From positions 682,001 through 746,000 of the forward strand of contig NZ_ANIN01000001.1 in NCBI RefSeq assembly GCF_000320365.1: DNA of 64,000 bases, written 5' to 3'. Source of the stretch: Moraxella macacae 0408225 (GTDB lineage: Bacteria; Pseudomonadota; Gammaproteobacteria; Pseudomonadales; Moraxellaceae). Below the pieces are notes generated by a model. That model saw only the letters and a program-made list of their open reading frames with translations. It was not told the DNA's origin and did not search any database. This document shows positions 54,463 through 64,000 of the stretch, piece by piece (positions within the stretch are counted from its first letter, which is position 1; every line of letters begins with the position of its first letter). Both the position numbers and the translations under genes were made by a program.

Positions 54463-55977
54463 TCAAGTAAAAATCGGCGTATCAACCTGCTTCATCACCA
54501 AAGCAAATTGCAAATCACTCCAAGCCAAATCACTAAACGGATTGGCAATTTGGCACACCCAGCCAGAGCCTAGGGCGGCGTCAATTGGGTTGCCTTTTTT
54601 ATCCCACATTTGGGTGAGTTGATAGGTTAAATTGCCTTTTGGGGTCATGATTTCTAGCACATCACCCGCTGCCAGTTTATTTTTCACAATTAACACAAAA
54701 CGACTTTCACCGTCCACAGTGATAACGCTATCCACTTCGGCAACAAACTGCTGATGGTCGGTTTTTGATGAGCCGTGGGCGTAATTTTGATAATCGGAAT
54801 GCACATGGCGGCGTAAAAAGCCCTCGGTATAGCCACGATTGGCAAGGCCGTCAAGGGCGGTGATTAAGCTGGTGTCAAACGGCTTGCCGCTTTCGGCATC
54901 GTCAATGGCTCGGCGGTAGACTTGGGCGGTGCGCGCCACATAATAGTGCGATTTGGTGCGGCCTTCAATTTTGAGTGAATGCACGCCCATATTGACCAAA
55001 TCAGGCACAAGCTCCACGGCACGCAAATCCTTGGAATTCATAATGTAAGTGCCATGTTCGTCTTCATACATTGCCATCAATTCGCCTTTTCGCCCTTGTT
55101 CTTCAAGCAAAACCACTTCATCGGACGGTTTTTCTACATAATCATCAGGCATAACCAAATCGCCGTTTAGATTAACATTGGCAATTTCGCTGTTTTGATG
55201 ATTGGGAATAAACACTTGGGCGGATTGATTTTCATTTTCTAAAGGCACATTTTCAACAGGCACGCTTTCTAAAGGAACGATGTCGCCCGTTTCGTTTTCT
55301 GTGGCTTTATAAGTGTTGTATTTCCAGCGGCAAGCATTGGTGCAAGTGCCTTGGTTGGCATCCCGCTTATTGATATAACCCGACAGCAAACACCGCCCAG
55401 AATACGCCATGCACAACGCCCCATGCACAAACACTTCAATTTGCATATCTGGCACTTGGGTGATAATTTCGCCAATTTCTTTTAAGGACAATTCACGGCT
55501 GACAATAACCCGTTCTACGCCCATTTGTCGCCAAAATTTCACCGTTGCCCAATTGACCGCATTGGCCTGCACCGATAAATGAATGGCTTGATGCGGAAAG
55601 GCCTCGCGCACCATCATAATCATGCCCGCATCGGACATAATTAAGGCATCAGGGTTCATCTCAATAACGGGGCGAATGTCATCAAGAAAGGTTTTGAGTT
55701 TGGCGTTGTGGGCTTGAATGTTAACCACGACGTAAAACTTTTTGCCCAATGCGTGGGCGTAATCAATGCCTTTTTGCAAATTTTCTTCGTCAAAATCGTT
55801 GTTACGCACCCGCAAAGAATAACGGGCTTGCCCAGCGTACACCGCATCTGCCCCATAGGCAAAGGCGTATTGCATGTTTTTGAATGTGCCAGCGGGGCAG
55901 AGTAACTCTGTCTTGATGGGGGTTTTGATGGGGGTTTTAGTTGAATGAGTGGCGGCGGATTTTTGGATAATTGTCAT
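54463..55977 (-). CDS. trhP: tRNA 5-hydroxyuridine modification protein TrhP/YegQ (U32 family)
   Basis: 504 aa U32 peptidase-family protein for ho5U34 formation in tRNA. TELLCPAGTFKNMQYAFAYGADAVYAG, VSRELSLKEIGEI, EVFVHGALCMAYSGRCLLSGY, CTNACRW and the downstream LKIEGRTKSHYYVA fit YegQ. The four Cys of the family Fe-S site are present. An acidic, repetitive insertion of about 50 residues (VPLESVPVENVPLENEN) lies after the CTNAC motif. Confidence 0.88.
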   Translation of the reverse strand: MTIIQKSAATHSTKTPIKTPIKTELLCPAGTFKNMQYAFAYGADAVYAGQARYSLRVRNNDFDEENLQKGIDYAHALGKKFYVVVNIQAHNAKLKTFLDDIRPVIEMNPDALIMSDAGMIMMVREAFPHQAIHLSVQANAVNWATVKFWRQMGVERVIVSRELSLKEIGEIITQVPDMQIEVFVHGALCMAYSGRCLLSGYINKRDANQGTCTNACRWKYNTYKATENETGDIVPLESVPVENVPLENENQSAQVFIPNHQNSEIANVNLNGDLVMPDDYVEKPSDEVVLLEEQGRKGELMAMYEDEHGTYIMNSKDLRAVELVPDLVNMGVHSLKIEGRTKSHYYVARTAQVYRRAIDDAESGKPFDTSLITALDGLANRGYTEGFLRRHVHSDYQNYAHGSSKTDHQQFVAEVDSVITVDGESRFVLIVKNKLAAGDVLEIMTPKGNLTYQLTQMWDKKGNPIDAALGSGWVCQIANPFSDLAWSDLQFALVMKQVDTPIFT

Positions 55978-56125
55978 AACAATGCCATGCGTTGGTTAAA
56001 AATAAAACCAACCAGTATAGCAAAAATTTAGCAAATAGTAAAAATTTGCATGATTTACCTCAACAGTTGCTTGAATAACTGATGTCATGTAAAAAAATTT
56101 TCTAGAAAATCTTTTGGTTTTGGGT

Positions 56126-56131
56126 TACAAT
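56126..56131 (+). promoter_or_regulatory. -10 element for the thiC transcript
   Basis: TACAAT, 7 bp before the start of riboswitch stem P1, so transcription would begin right at the aptamer. No convincing -35. Confidence 0.5.
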
Positions 56132-56137
56132 AGAGAT

Positions 56138-56255
56138 AACTTGACGGAGTGCCACGGTTTTTACAGATGGTTTTGTTAAAAACAAAGTGGCTGAGAATGT
56201 AAGTACATAATCCGTTGAACCTGATGCGGTTAACACCGCCGTAGGAAGTCAAGTT
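56138..56255 (+). ncRNA. TPP riboswitch (thi box)
   Basis: Conserved core CTGAGA...CCGTTGAACCTGATG...GTTAACACCGCCGTAGGAAGTCAAG. P1 is closed by AACTTGAC at 56138 pairing with GTCAAGTT at 56248. The variable P3a arm lies at 56155-56190. It sits about 100 bp upstream of thiC and should repress it when thiamine pyrophosphate is plentiful, probably by occluding the ribosome site, since no T-run terminator follows. Confidence 0.95.
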
Positions 56256-56269
56256 TTCATCTTATCTGA

Positions 56270-58270
<2,001 letters not shown>

Positions 58271-58287
58271 ACCAAGCCTAAATTGCT

Positions 58288-58322
58288 TTAAAAACCGCTC
58301 AAGTGCTTGGGCGGTTTTTTTG
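58288..58322 (+). terminator. Terminator after thiC
   Basis: AAAACCGCTCAAG, TG loop, CTTGGGCGGTTTTTTT. Strong. Confidence 0.92.
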
Positions 58323-58436
58323 GCAAAATACAATCGACCAACGCTTTACAACCAATTAATACTTTATAAAACCAATTAATACTTTTTGTCAATTGATTTT
58401 GCTGTCCAAAAGTTTTAGCATAGACAAAATTTTAAC

Positions 58437-58504
58437 AACAATCGTTTAACCACAACAATCGTTTAACCACAACAATCGTTTAACCACAACAATCGTTTAA
58501 CCAC
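58437..58504. repeat. 17-bp tandem repeat, four copies
   Basis: AACAATCGTTTAACCAC four times exactly, 60 bp upstream of the hydroxylase start. Confidence 0.92.
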
Positions 58505-58562
58505 AATGGTTTAACAGCAATTTGCCAAACTTTAAATTAGTATTGAAACATTGGATAAAATT

Positions 58563-59867
58563 ATGTATGCCAATCCACAAAACCAGTTACACAACCAAAC
58601 ACACAACCCATCAGATGACAATGCAACAAAAGACAATGTAACAAGCGACAATGTAACAAAAGACAATGCCCCGGATATTATTATTGTTGGTGCAGGGCCT
58701 GTGGGGCTTGCTTTTGCTCGATCGGTTGCATCTACGGGGCTAAATATCTTAGTGATTGAAAAAAACAGCGAAGATAGCTTGGCTAATCCTGACTATGACG
58801 GCCGCGAAATTGCCTTGACTCACGCATCAAAACGCACGTTACAAAATTTGGATATTTGGCCGCGCATTGATGACAAACACATTCACCTGTTAAAAGATGC
58901 CAGTGTGCTGGACGGCAATTCATCTTATCAGCTGTATTTTGGCACGCCAAGCACGTTAAAAAACAGCTTTTTTGGCAATATGCTTGATACCAAATTAGAC
59001 AATCTTGGCTATTTAATCTCCAATCATCTGATTCGCAAGGCTTGTTATGAAAGTGTGAAATCTCAACCAAATATTAAACTTTTGTGCGGTATTGGGGTAA
59101 AATCAGTCGCCACCAATGATGTTTGTAATTATGTAGAATTGGAAGATGGCAAAAAATTTGACGCATCTTTATTGGTAATTGCTGACAGTCGTTTTTCCAG
59201 TAACCGCCGTAAACTTGGTATTTCAGCGGATAGTTATGATTTTGGTCGCAGTATGATAGTTTGTCGTTTGTCAAATACAGTGTCAAATCAGCACCGAGCG
59301 GTGGAATATTTTTATTATGGCTTAACTCTTGCACTGTTGCCTTTGACTGAAAATATAACCAATTGTGTGATCACTGTGGATAGCCAAGAGGCTAAGGCTA
59401 TGTTGGCGTTATCGCCTGATGCATTTGCCAAAAAAATCACCGCTTATATTGGCGGTAAGTTGGGTGAAATGTCGCTTATTAGCACGCAACACACTTATCC
59501 GCTTGTGAGTGTGCATGCCAATCGTTTTTATCGTGGCCGGGCGGTATTGATCGGTGATAGTGCTGTGGGTATGCATCCGGTTACGGCACATGGTTTTAAT
59601 TTGGGATTAAATAGCGTGGCAATTTTAGCAAAACTTATCACCCAAGCCCAAAGCAAACAGCAAGATTTTGCATCGCAAAAACTTTTGGCTCGCTATGAAA
59701 AACAACATATGTTAATCACGCGTCCTATGTATCATGGTACAAATGCTATGGTAAAATTATTTACCACAGACAGCAAGCCTGCCAAATTGGTTCGCACTGC
59801 TGTAATGCGTATTAGCAATAATTTTTTGCCAATTAAGGCATTAATTACCAAGCAATTAACTGGTTAA
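58563..59867 (+). CDS. FAD-dependent ubiquinone hydroxylase, UbiM/UbiH type
   Basis: 434 aa flavoprotein monooxygenase. GxGxxG motif IIIVGAGPVGLAFA, the second FAD region GRAVLIGDSAVGMHPVTAHGFNLGL, and the UbiH/VisC class features. DYDGREIALTHASKRTL near the front is more like UbiM than UbiH or UbiI, but this is recall only. UbiM hydroxylates the ring during ubiquinone synthesis. ATG 58563 is used; the ORF track uses TTG four codons upstream. The first 35 residues are a variable N-terminus with DNxTxD repeats. Confidence 0.8.
   Translation: MYANPQNQLHNQTHNPSDDNATKDNVTSDNVTKDNAPDIIIVGAGPVGLAFARSVASTGLNILVIEKNSEDSLANPDYDGREIALTHASKRTLQNLDIWPRIDDKHIHLLKDASVLDGNSSYQLYFGTPSTLKNSFFGNMLDTKLDNLGYLISNHLIRKACYESVKSQPNIKLLCGIGVKSVATNDVCNYVELEDGKKFDASLLVIADSRFSSNRRKLGISADSYDFGRSMIVCRLSNTVSNQHRAVEYFYYGLTLALLPLTENITNCVITVDSQEAKAMLALSPDAFAKKITAYIGGKLGEMSLISTQHTYPLVSVHANRFYRGRAVLIGDSAVGMHPVTAHGFNLGLNSVAILAKLITQAQSKQQDFASQKLLARYEKQHMLITRPMYHGTNAMVKLFTTDSKPAKLVRTAVMRISNNFLPIKALITKQLTG
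58617..58670 (+). repeat. 15-bp in-frame tandem repeat in the hydroxylase gene
   Basis: GACAATGTAACAAAA-type units, about 3.5 copies, encoding DNVTK repeats just before the FAD motif. Confidence 0.88.
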
Positions 59868-59902
59868 ATTTTAACTGGTTTTGGCGGTTATTAGCCTTGT
59901 GG

Positions 59903-59934
59903 ATTGACATACGCGATTGATGTGTTATGTCAAT
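59903..59934. terminator. Possible bidirectional hairpin
   Basis: ATTGACATA and TATGTCAAT arms (9 bp) with a 14-nt loop between convergent genes. No long T run, so termination is uncertain. Confidence 0.4.
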
Positions 59935-59942
59935 TTATGATG

Positions 59943-60647
59943 TCAATCCACAACCACACAAATGCCAGGCAATCCTGTAATTTCACCCATCATCACATCA
60001 CCTGATACCACAGAGCCAACCCCTTTTGGCGTGCCTGTAAAAATCAAATCCCCTGCACACAATTCAAACAATTTAGACAACTCGCCAATGGTTTGGGCGA
60101 TATTCCAAATGAGTTCATGAATGTTGCCTTGTTGTACGGTTTTACCATTGACTTTTAAGCAAATGCGAGCGTTTTCAATCTCACCTGCATAAGATATGGG
60201 GCAAATTTCACCAATTGGAGCGGCAAAATCAAACGCCTTGCCAGCCTCCCACGGACGGCCTTGCTGTTTCATCTGATTTTGTAAATCACGCCTAGTCATA
60301 TCAAGCCCTATTGCATAACCAAACACGCATTGCATGGCATCAGCAGGTTTAATATTTTTGCCACCACTGGCCAATGCCACAACCAGTTCGATCTCATAGT
60401 GAAAATCATGCGTTTGAGTAGGATAGGGAATGTGGACAGTGTGATTATTGGCAATTGGAATGATGGATTGTGCATCGCTATGTTTGCAAAAGAAAAACGG
60501 CGGCTCGCGTTTTGGATCAGAGCCCATTTCTTTGGCATGTTCAGCGTAATTGCGTCCGACACAATACACGCGGTGCACAGGGAACAGTTTATCGTGGTGT
60601 AAAATTGGCAAGCCTACGGTTTTGCTCGGATTAAAAATATAACTCAT
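59943..60647 (-). CDS. Fumarylacetoacetate hydrolase-family protein
   Basis: 234 aa from ATG 60647 (MSYIFNPSK); the ORF-track start 33 codons upstream reads through poorly conserved Cys/Phe-rich sequence. VHRVYCVGRNYAEHAKEMG, metal ligands in HYEIELVVAL and GYAIGLDMTRRDLQ, then FTGTPKGVG. Resembles fumarylpyruvate/acylpyruvate hydrolase or oxaloacetate tautomerase (YcgM) type enzymes; the exact substrate is uncertain. Confidence 0.85.
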   Translation of the reverse strand: MSYIFNPSKTVGLPILHHDKLFPVHRVYCVGRNYAEHAKEMGSDPKREPPFFFCKHSDAQSIIPIANNHTVHIPYPTQTHDFHYEIELVVALASGGKNIKPADAMQCVFGYAIGLDMTRRDLQNQMKQQGRPWEAGKAFDFAAPIGEICPISYAGEIENARICLKVNGKTVQQGNIHELIWNIAQTIGELSKLFELCAGDLIFTGTPKGVGSVVSGDVMMGEITGLPGICVVVD

Positions 60648-60988
60648 GGTTATGCCTTGTGTAAAAAAAGTTAAAAACAACAGCCGGATTGCTTTTAGGT
60701 TGCTTTGGCAAAAAAAATGGCAAAAAAATTGACAAAAAACTGGCAACGAAAACCTTACGTTTTAACCGCCAAAATGGTAAAAAATTATGCTATTATAACC
60801 AACAGTTTAGACCAAAAGCACTTGTCATTTTGTCAATTAAATCAGTTGCCTAAATTAAATCAATTGTCTAAATCAATTGTCAAAATGCAAATAAAAACAA
60901 CATTAACCCACTATTTTACAATAAAACTTTACAATAACAAACCCAGTAGAATTTAAACCTGCATTAAAAAATGTAACAAGGAAATCTT
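60648..60988. other. Divergent region upstream of rnr
   Basis: 341 bp, AT-rich, with CAATTGTCTAAAT-type short duplications at about 60838-60885. It holds an extended -10 for rnr. No open frame. Confidence 0.45.
60788..60796 (+). promoter_or_regulatory. Extended -10 promoter candidate for rnr
   Basis: TGCTATTAT. It would leave a leader of about 190 nt before the rnr ATG. Confidence 0.45.
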
Positions 60989-63313
60989 ATGAACCGTAAA
61001 ACATTCAGCAAAAAAACCACAAAAAATTGGCAAGATCCCAACGCCAGCCAAGAAGCCTCAAAATACGTAAACCCAATTCCAAGCCGCTTGTTAATTTTAC
61101 AAACATTGGCCGAAAAAGGTGAGGCCACGCAACATGAGCTTTCGGTGATTTTTGACCTTGATGACAACGAATACGAAGCCCTTGGCAATCGCTTAAAAGC
61201 GATGTTTCGTGATGGGCAAATCAGCCGCGATGCCAACGGTGGCAAACCGTTTATTTATCGGCCAATTAACGAACAAGATACCGTAACGGGCGTGATTGTC
61301 AGTAACGCCAAAGGTTTTGGTTTTGTGGTGTTAGATGGTATGCCTGATTTGTTTTTGCCTGAAGAACAAATGCGCTGGGTGTTTCATGGTGATAAAGTAA
61401 AAGCAGTTGCCACGCAAAGTGATAACCGCGGCCGTATGAACGGTAAAATTTTGCAAGTGATAGAACATACCAAGATGCAGATGATTGGCAAATTGGAGCA
61501 AGACACAGATGGGTTTTTTGTGAAACTTGCCAGTCCAAACGCACACCAACCAATTGGCGTAACCGAGCAAAACGTCCGTGAAATGCAAGTCAAAATCGGC
61601 GATCCGGTGCGTGTAGAATTGATTGATTATCCCACGCAACAAGAATTTGCCACGGGCAAAATTGTCGAAAGTTTGGTAAATGACAATGATCGACAATTGA
61701 TTATCAAAACCACATTGCTTAATTATGACATTCCGCACGAATTTAGCGCTCAAGCATTACAGCAAGCACATGCCTACCGCGAGCCTGTTGCCAAAGATTA
61801 TAAAGGGCGTGTTGATTTGCGTGATTTGGCATTGGTTACCATTGACGGCGAGGACTCGCGTGATTTTGATGATGCCGTTTATGCTGAAAAACGGCGCGGT
61901 GGCGGTTTTCGGCTTGTGGTTGCAATTGCTGATGTCAGTCATTATGTAACGCCAAATTCTGCCCTTGATTTAGAGGCTTATGAACGTGGCACCTCGGTGT
62001 ATTTTCCGCATTTTGTTATACCGATGTTGCCTGAAGTGTTGTCTAATGGTTTATGTTCGTTAAACCCACAAGTTGACCGATTGTGCATGGTGGCGGATAT
62101 TGTATTGTCAAAAGCTGGCAAGGTAACAGGCTATCAATTTTATCCAAGCATTATGCACTCACAAGCACGTTTAACCTATAACGAGGTTAACGATTATTTT
62201 GCCAATGTACATGGTAAAACTGCACATGCTGAAACTGTACATGGTGAAACTGCACATGCTGAAACCACAAAACCCCCAATGCCAACAAGCATTACAAACA
62301 ACAAAGCGGTAAAAAAATCCATTGATATTTTGTACAATTTATACCAACTGTTGTTAATAAAACGTAAAGAACGCCACGCAATGGAATTTGAAACCACAGA
62401 AACTTACATTAAATTTGACGAAACGGGCAATATCAGCGAAATTATACCACGCACACGCGGCGACTCGCACAAATTGATAGAAGAAATGATGTTATTGGCA
62501 AATACTTGTGCTGCCGATTTTGCCTTAAAGCACGAATTGCCCGTACTGTATCGCAACCATGACAAACCCGATGCCGAACGCGTTGGCAAAGTGAGTGATT
62601 TTGTCAAACATTTTGGCTTGTCTTTTCCCACAGAAAACCCAACTCAAGTCGACTATAAGCGTATCATCGAAGCCACCAAACACCGCCCTGATGCCGTCAG
62701 TATTCACAGCGTTTTGTTGCGCTCGATGATGCAGGCAAATTATTCATTAGCCAACATCGGACATTTTGGCCTGGCTTATGATGAATATTCACATTTTACC
62801 TCGCCGATTCGCCGTTATCCGGATTTGATGTTGCACCGTGCGATCAAGGCTTTTGTCATGGGCAAAAAATTGCCAAAAATGCACTACACACTCCAAGAAG
62901 CAGGCGAGCAAACCTCCAAAACCGAACGCCGTGCCGATGAAGCCAGCCGTTTTGTAGAACAATGGCTCAAAGCCCACTACATGCACGAACATTTGGGCGA
63001 ACAATATGAAGCGGTTGTTACCACGGTAACTGGTTTTGGATTGTTTGTTACGCTAAAGGATCTGTTGATCGATGGTTTAATCCATATTTCTAACCTTGGA
63101 GCGGATTATTTTGTGTATGATGAAAAAGCCCAACAACTGATAGGCGAGAGATCTGGGCTTGTGTTTGGACTTGGTGATGTCTTAAAAATCAAAGTGGCAG
63201 GCGTGAATATGGACACACAACAAATTGATTTTGACCTTGTGGCACAGTTGTCAAAAGCAGAATTTAACAATCGTGGCAAAGGCAAAACCAAAAGCAAAAG
63301 CAAAAAATCCTAA
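60989..63313 (+). CDS. rnr: Ribonuclease R
   Basis: 774 aa 3'-5' exoribonuclease. N-terminal winged-helix (QEASKYVNPIPSRLLILQTLAEKG), cold-shock domains (GVIVSNAKGFGFVVLDG), the RNB catalytic domain with the Asp cluster in LVTIDGEDSRDFDDAVYAE and ESP-type region YSHFTSPIRRYPDL, S1 domain (EAVVTTVTGFGLFVTL) and a short basic tail (KGKTKSKSKKS). A repeat insertion (HGKTAHAETVHGETAHAET) interrupts the RNB domain. RBS AAGGAAA. Confidence 0.96.
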   Translation: MNRKTFSKKTTKNWQDPNASQEASKYVNPIPSRLLILQTLAEKGEATQHELSVIFDLDDNEYEALGNRLKAMFRDGQISRDANGGKPFIYRPINEQDTVTGVIVSNAKGFGFVVLDGMPDLFLPEEQMRWVFHGDKVKAVATQSDNRGRMNGKILQVIEHTKMQMIGKLEQDTDGFFVKLASPNAHQPIGVTEQNVREMQVKIGDPVRVELIDYPTQQEFATGKIVESLVNDNDRQLIIKTTLLNYDIPHEFSAQALQQAHAYREPVAKDYKGRVDLRDLALVTIDGEDSRDFDDAVYAEKRRGGGFRLVVAIADVSHYVTPNSALDLEAYERGTSVYFPHFVIPMLPEVLSNGLCSLNPQVDRLCMVADIVLSKAGKVTGYQFYPSIMHSQARLTYNEVNDYFANVHGKTAHAETVHGETAHAETTKPPMPTSITNNKAVKKSIDILYNLYQLLLIKRKERHAMEFETTETYIKFDETGNISEIIPRTRGDSHKLIEEMMLLANTCAADFALKHELPVLYRNHDKPDAERVGKVSDFVKHFGLSFPTENPTQVDYKRIIEATKHRPDAVSIHSVLLRSMMQANYSLANIGHFGLAYDEYSHFTSPIRRYPDLMLHRAIKAFVMGKKLPKMHYTLQEAGEQTSKTERRADEASRFVEQWLKAHYMHEHLGEQYEAVVTTVTGFGLFVTLKDLLIDGLIHISNLGADYFVYDEKAQQLIGERSGLVFGLGDVLKIKVAGVNMDTQQIDFDLVAQLSKAEFNNRGKGKTKSKSKKS
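62207..62266 (+). repeat. 15/30-bp in-frame tandem repeat in rnr
   Basis: GTACATGGTAAAACT / GCACATGCTGAAACT alternate twice, encoding VHGxT-AHAET. It is a 20-residue insertion inside the catalytic domain, presumably in a surface loop. Confidence 0.9.
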
Positions 63314-63359
63314 GAAAAAATTTAAGAAAAAGTTTAAGATAAAAACCAAAGGAAACCCT

Positions 63360-64000
63360 ATGACCCTAAAAATGCACACCCCAAACCTGGTTGACAACAA
63401 CATCACCAAACTTGCCAAACTCTTCCCAAACTGCATCACCGAAACCGCCAAAACCGATGACAGTGGCAATGTGATGACAGACAAAAACGGTAAAATCTTA
63501 TATGAACTGGGCGTGGATTTTGAGATTTTAAAGCAAGAACTTAGCCACACAGTAATTGACGGTTCCAAAGAACGCTACCGCCTTGACTGGGTGGGAAAAC
63601 GCGAAGCCATCGTAACTGCCAACAGCCCCATTGCCAAAACTTTACGCCCTTGTCGCTCTGAAAGTGTGGATTTTGACACCACACAAAATCTGTTTATCGA
63701 AGGGGATAATCTAGAAGCACTCAAGATTTTACAAGAAAGCTACCTTGGCAAAATCAAAATGATCTACATAGATCCGCCGTATAACACAGGCAATGATTTT
63801 ATTTATAACGATGATTTTGCTGAAGACACGCAAGAGTTTTTTGAACGATCAGGGCAAGTAGATGAAGAGGGTAACAGACTGATTGCTAACACAGAGAGCA
63901 ACGGGCGGTTTCATTCTGATTGGTTGTCAATGATGTATAGCAGACTGAAACTGGCTAGGAATTTACTGGCAGATGATGGGGTGATTTTTATTTCAATTGA
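63360..64000 (+). CDS. mod: Type III restriction-modification methyltransferase Mod, 3' truncated by window end
   Basis: Adenine N6-methyltransferase of the beta class. TLKMHTPNLVDNNITKLAKLFPNCI is a typical Mod start, then DWVGKREAI, NLFIEGDNLEALKILQE and the catalytic motif IV DPPYNTGNDFIYNDDF followed by SMMYSRLKLARNLLADDGVIFISI. ATG 63360 follows AAAGGAAA, 46 bp after rnr. The frame is open to base 64000; the target recognition domain and res lie outside. No tandem repeat or homopolymer is seen in this first part, where some phase-variable mod genes carry them. Confidence 0.9.
   Translation, partial: MTLKMHTPNLVDNNITKLAKLFPNCITETAKTDDSGNVMTDKNGKILYELGVDFEILKQELSHTVIDGSKERYRLDWVGKREAIVTANSPIAKTLRPCRSESVDFDTTQNLFIEGDNLEALKILQESYLGKIKMIYIDPPYNTGNDFIYNDDFAEDTQEFFERSGQVDEEGNRLIANTESNGRFHSDWLSMMYSRLKLARNLLADDGVIFISI

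Overview
The window is chromosomal DNA from an AT-rich gammaproteobacterium, most likely a member of the Moraxellaceae close to Moraxella. I base this on overall protein character: a BfmS/RstB-type kinase, a Neisseria/Moraxella-type Acp adhesin/lysozyme inhibitor, an OmpA with a type-3 thrombospondin-like linker, a TbpB-like surface lipoprotein candidate, and phase-variable DNA methyltransferase genes. No database search was run. Most of the window is ordinary housekeeping sequence. I see no transposase, integrase, rRNA operon or CRISPR array. One tRNA (Gly-GCC) and one TPP riboswitch are present.

Layout. 1-3.5 kb: rplY (5' truncated), pth, panD and an orphan BfmS-like sensor kinase. 3.6-6.2 kb: a small accessory island with an M.EcoRI-like adenine methyltransferase interrupted by a G12 tract, an overlapping DUF262-HNH nuclease gene and a solitary short RelB/DinJ-type antitoxin. 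6.2-11.4 kb: apbC, a DUF1653 gene, a Tat-exported flavin amine oxidase and tyrS. 11.5-17.3 kb: acp, a group-2 capsule ABC exporter (kpsM-T-E-D order) and ohr. 17.5-22.8 kb: a partial dcw cluster (rsmH, ftsL, ftsI, murE) that stops before murF. 23.2-27.1 kb: a three-gene signalling module made of a sugar-binding-type lipoprotein, a membrane CheA-like Hpt kinase and a CheY-like receiver. 27.2-31 kb: ccmA, ccmB, an Ala-rich lipoprotein, ispE and tRNA-Gly. 31.1-34.9 kb: a molybdenum cofactor operon (moaA, moaB, mobA, moaC, moaD, moaE). 35.1-45.4 kb: phosphatase lipoprotein, flippase, cytochrome c5, era, recO, pdxJ, a FimT/GspH pseudopilin behind a Fur-like box, ompA and typA. 45.6-56 kb: dadA, phoR, rlmH, a parvulin, a DUF937-like protein, a rhomboid, a phosphoesterase, a ferredoxin, a small NTF2-like protein, the surface lipoprotein and trhP/yegQ. 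56.1-64 kb: TPP riboswitch-thiC, a UbiH/UbiM-type hydroxylase, an FAH-family hydrolase, rnr, and the 5' part of a type III mod gene that runs off the end.

The two most interesting loci share one logic: a long G or C homopolymer inside the coding sequence of a regulator-like protein. In the methyltransferase (G12) the present length puts the gene OFF, with the OFF-frame stop TGA overlapping an ATG that reopens the correct frame. In the CheA-like kinase (C9) the present length puts the gene ON, and both neighbouring lengths would stop translation within about 35 codons. Together they suggest a methylome/restriction switch and a switchable periplasmic sugar-sensing pathway.

A second signature is the large number of short tandem duplications (12-18 bp units, 2-6 copies). 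They occur between genes and also in frame inside conserved proteins such as ThiC, RNase R, the UbiM-like hydroxylase and the kinase.
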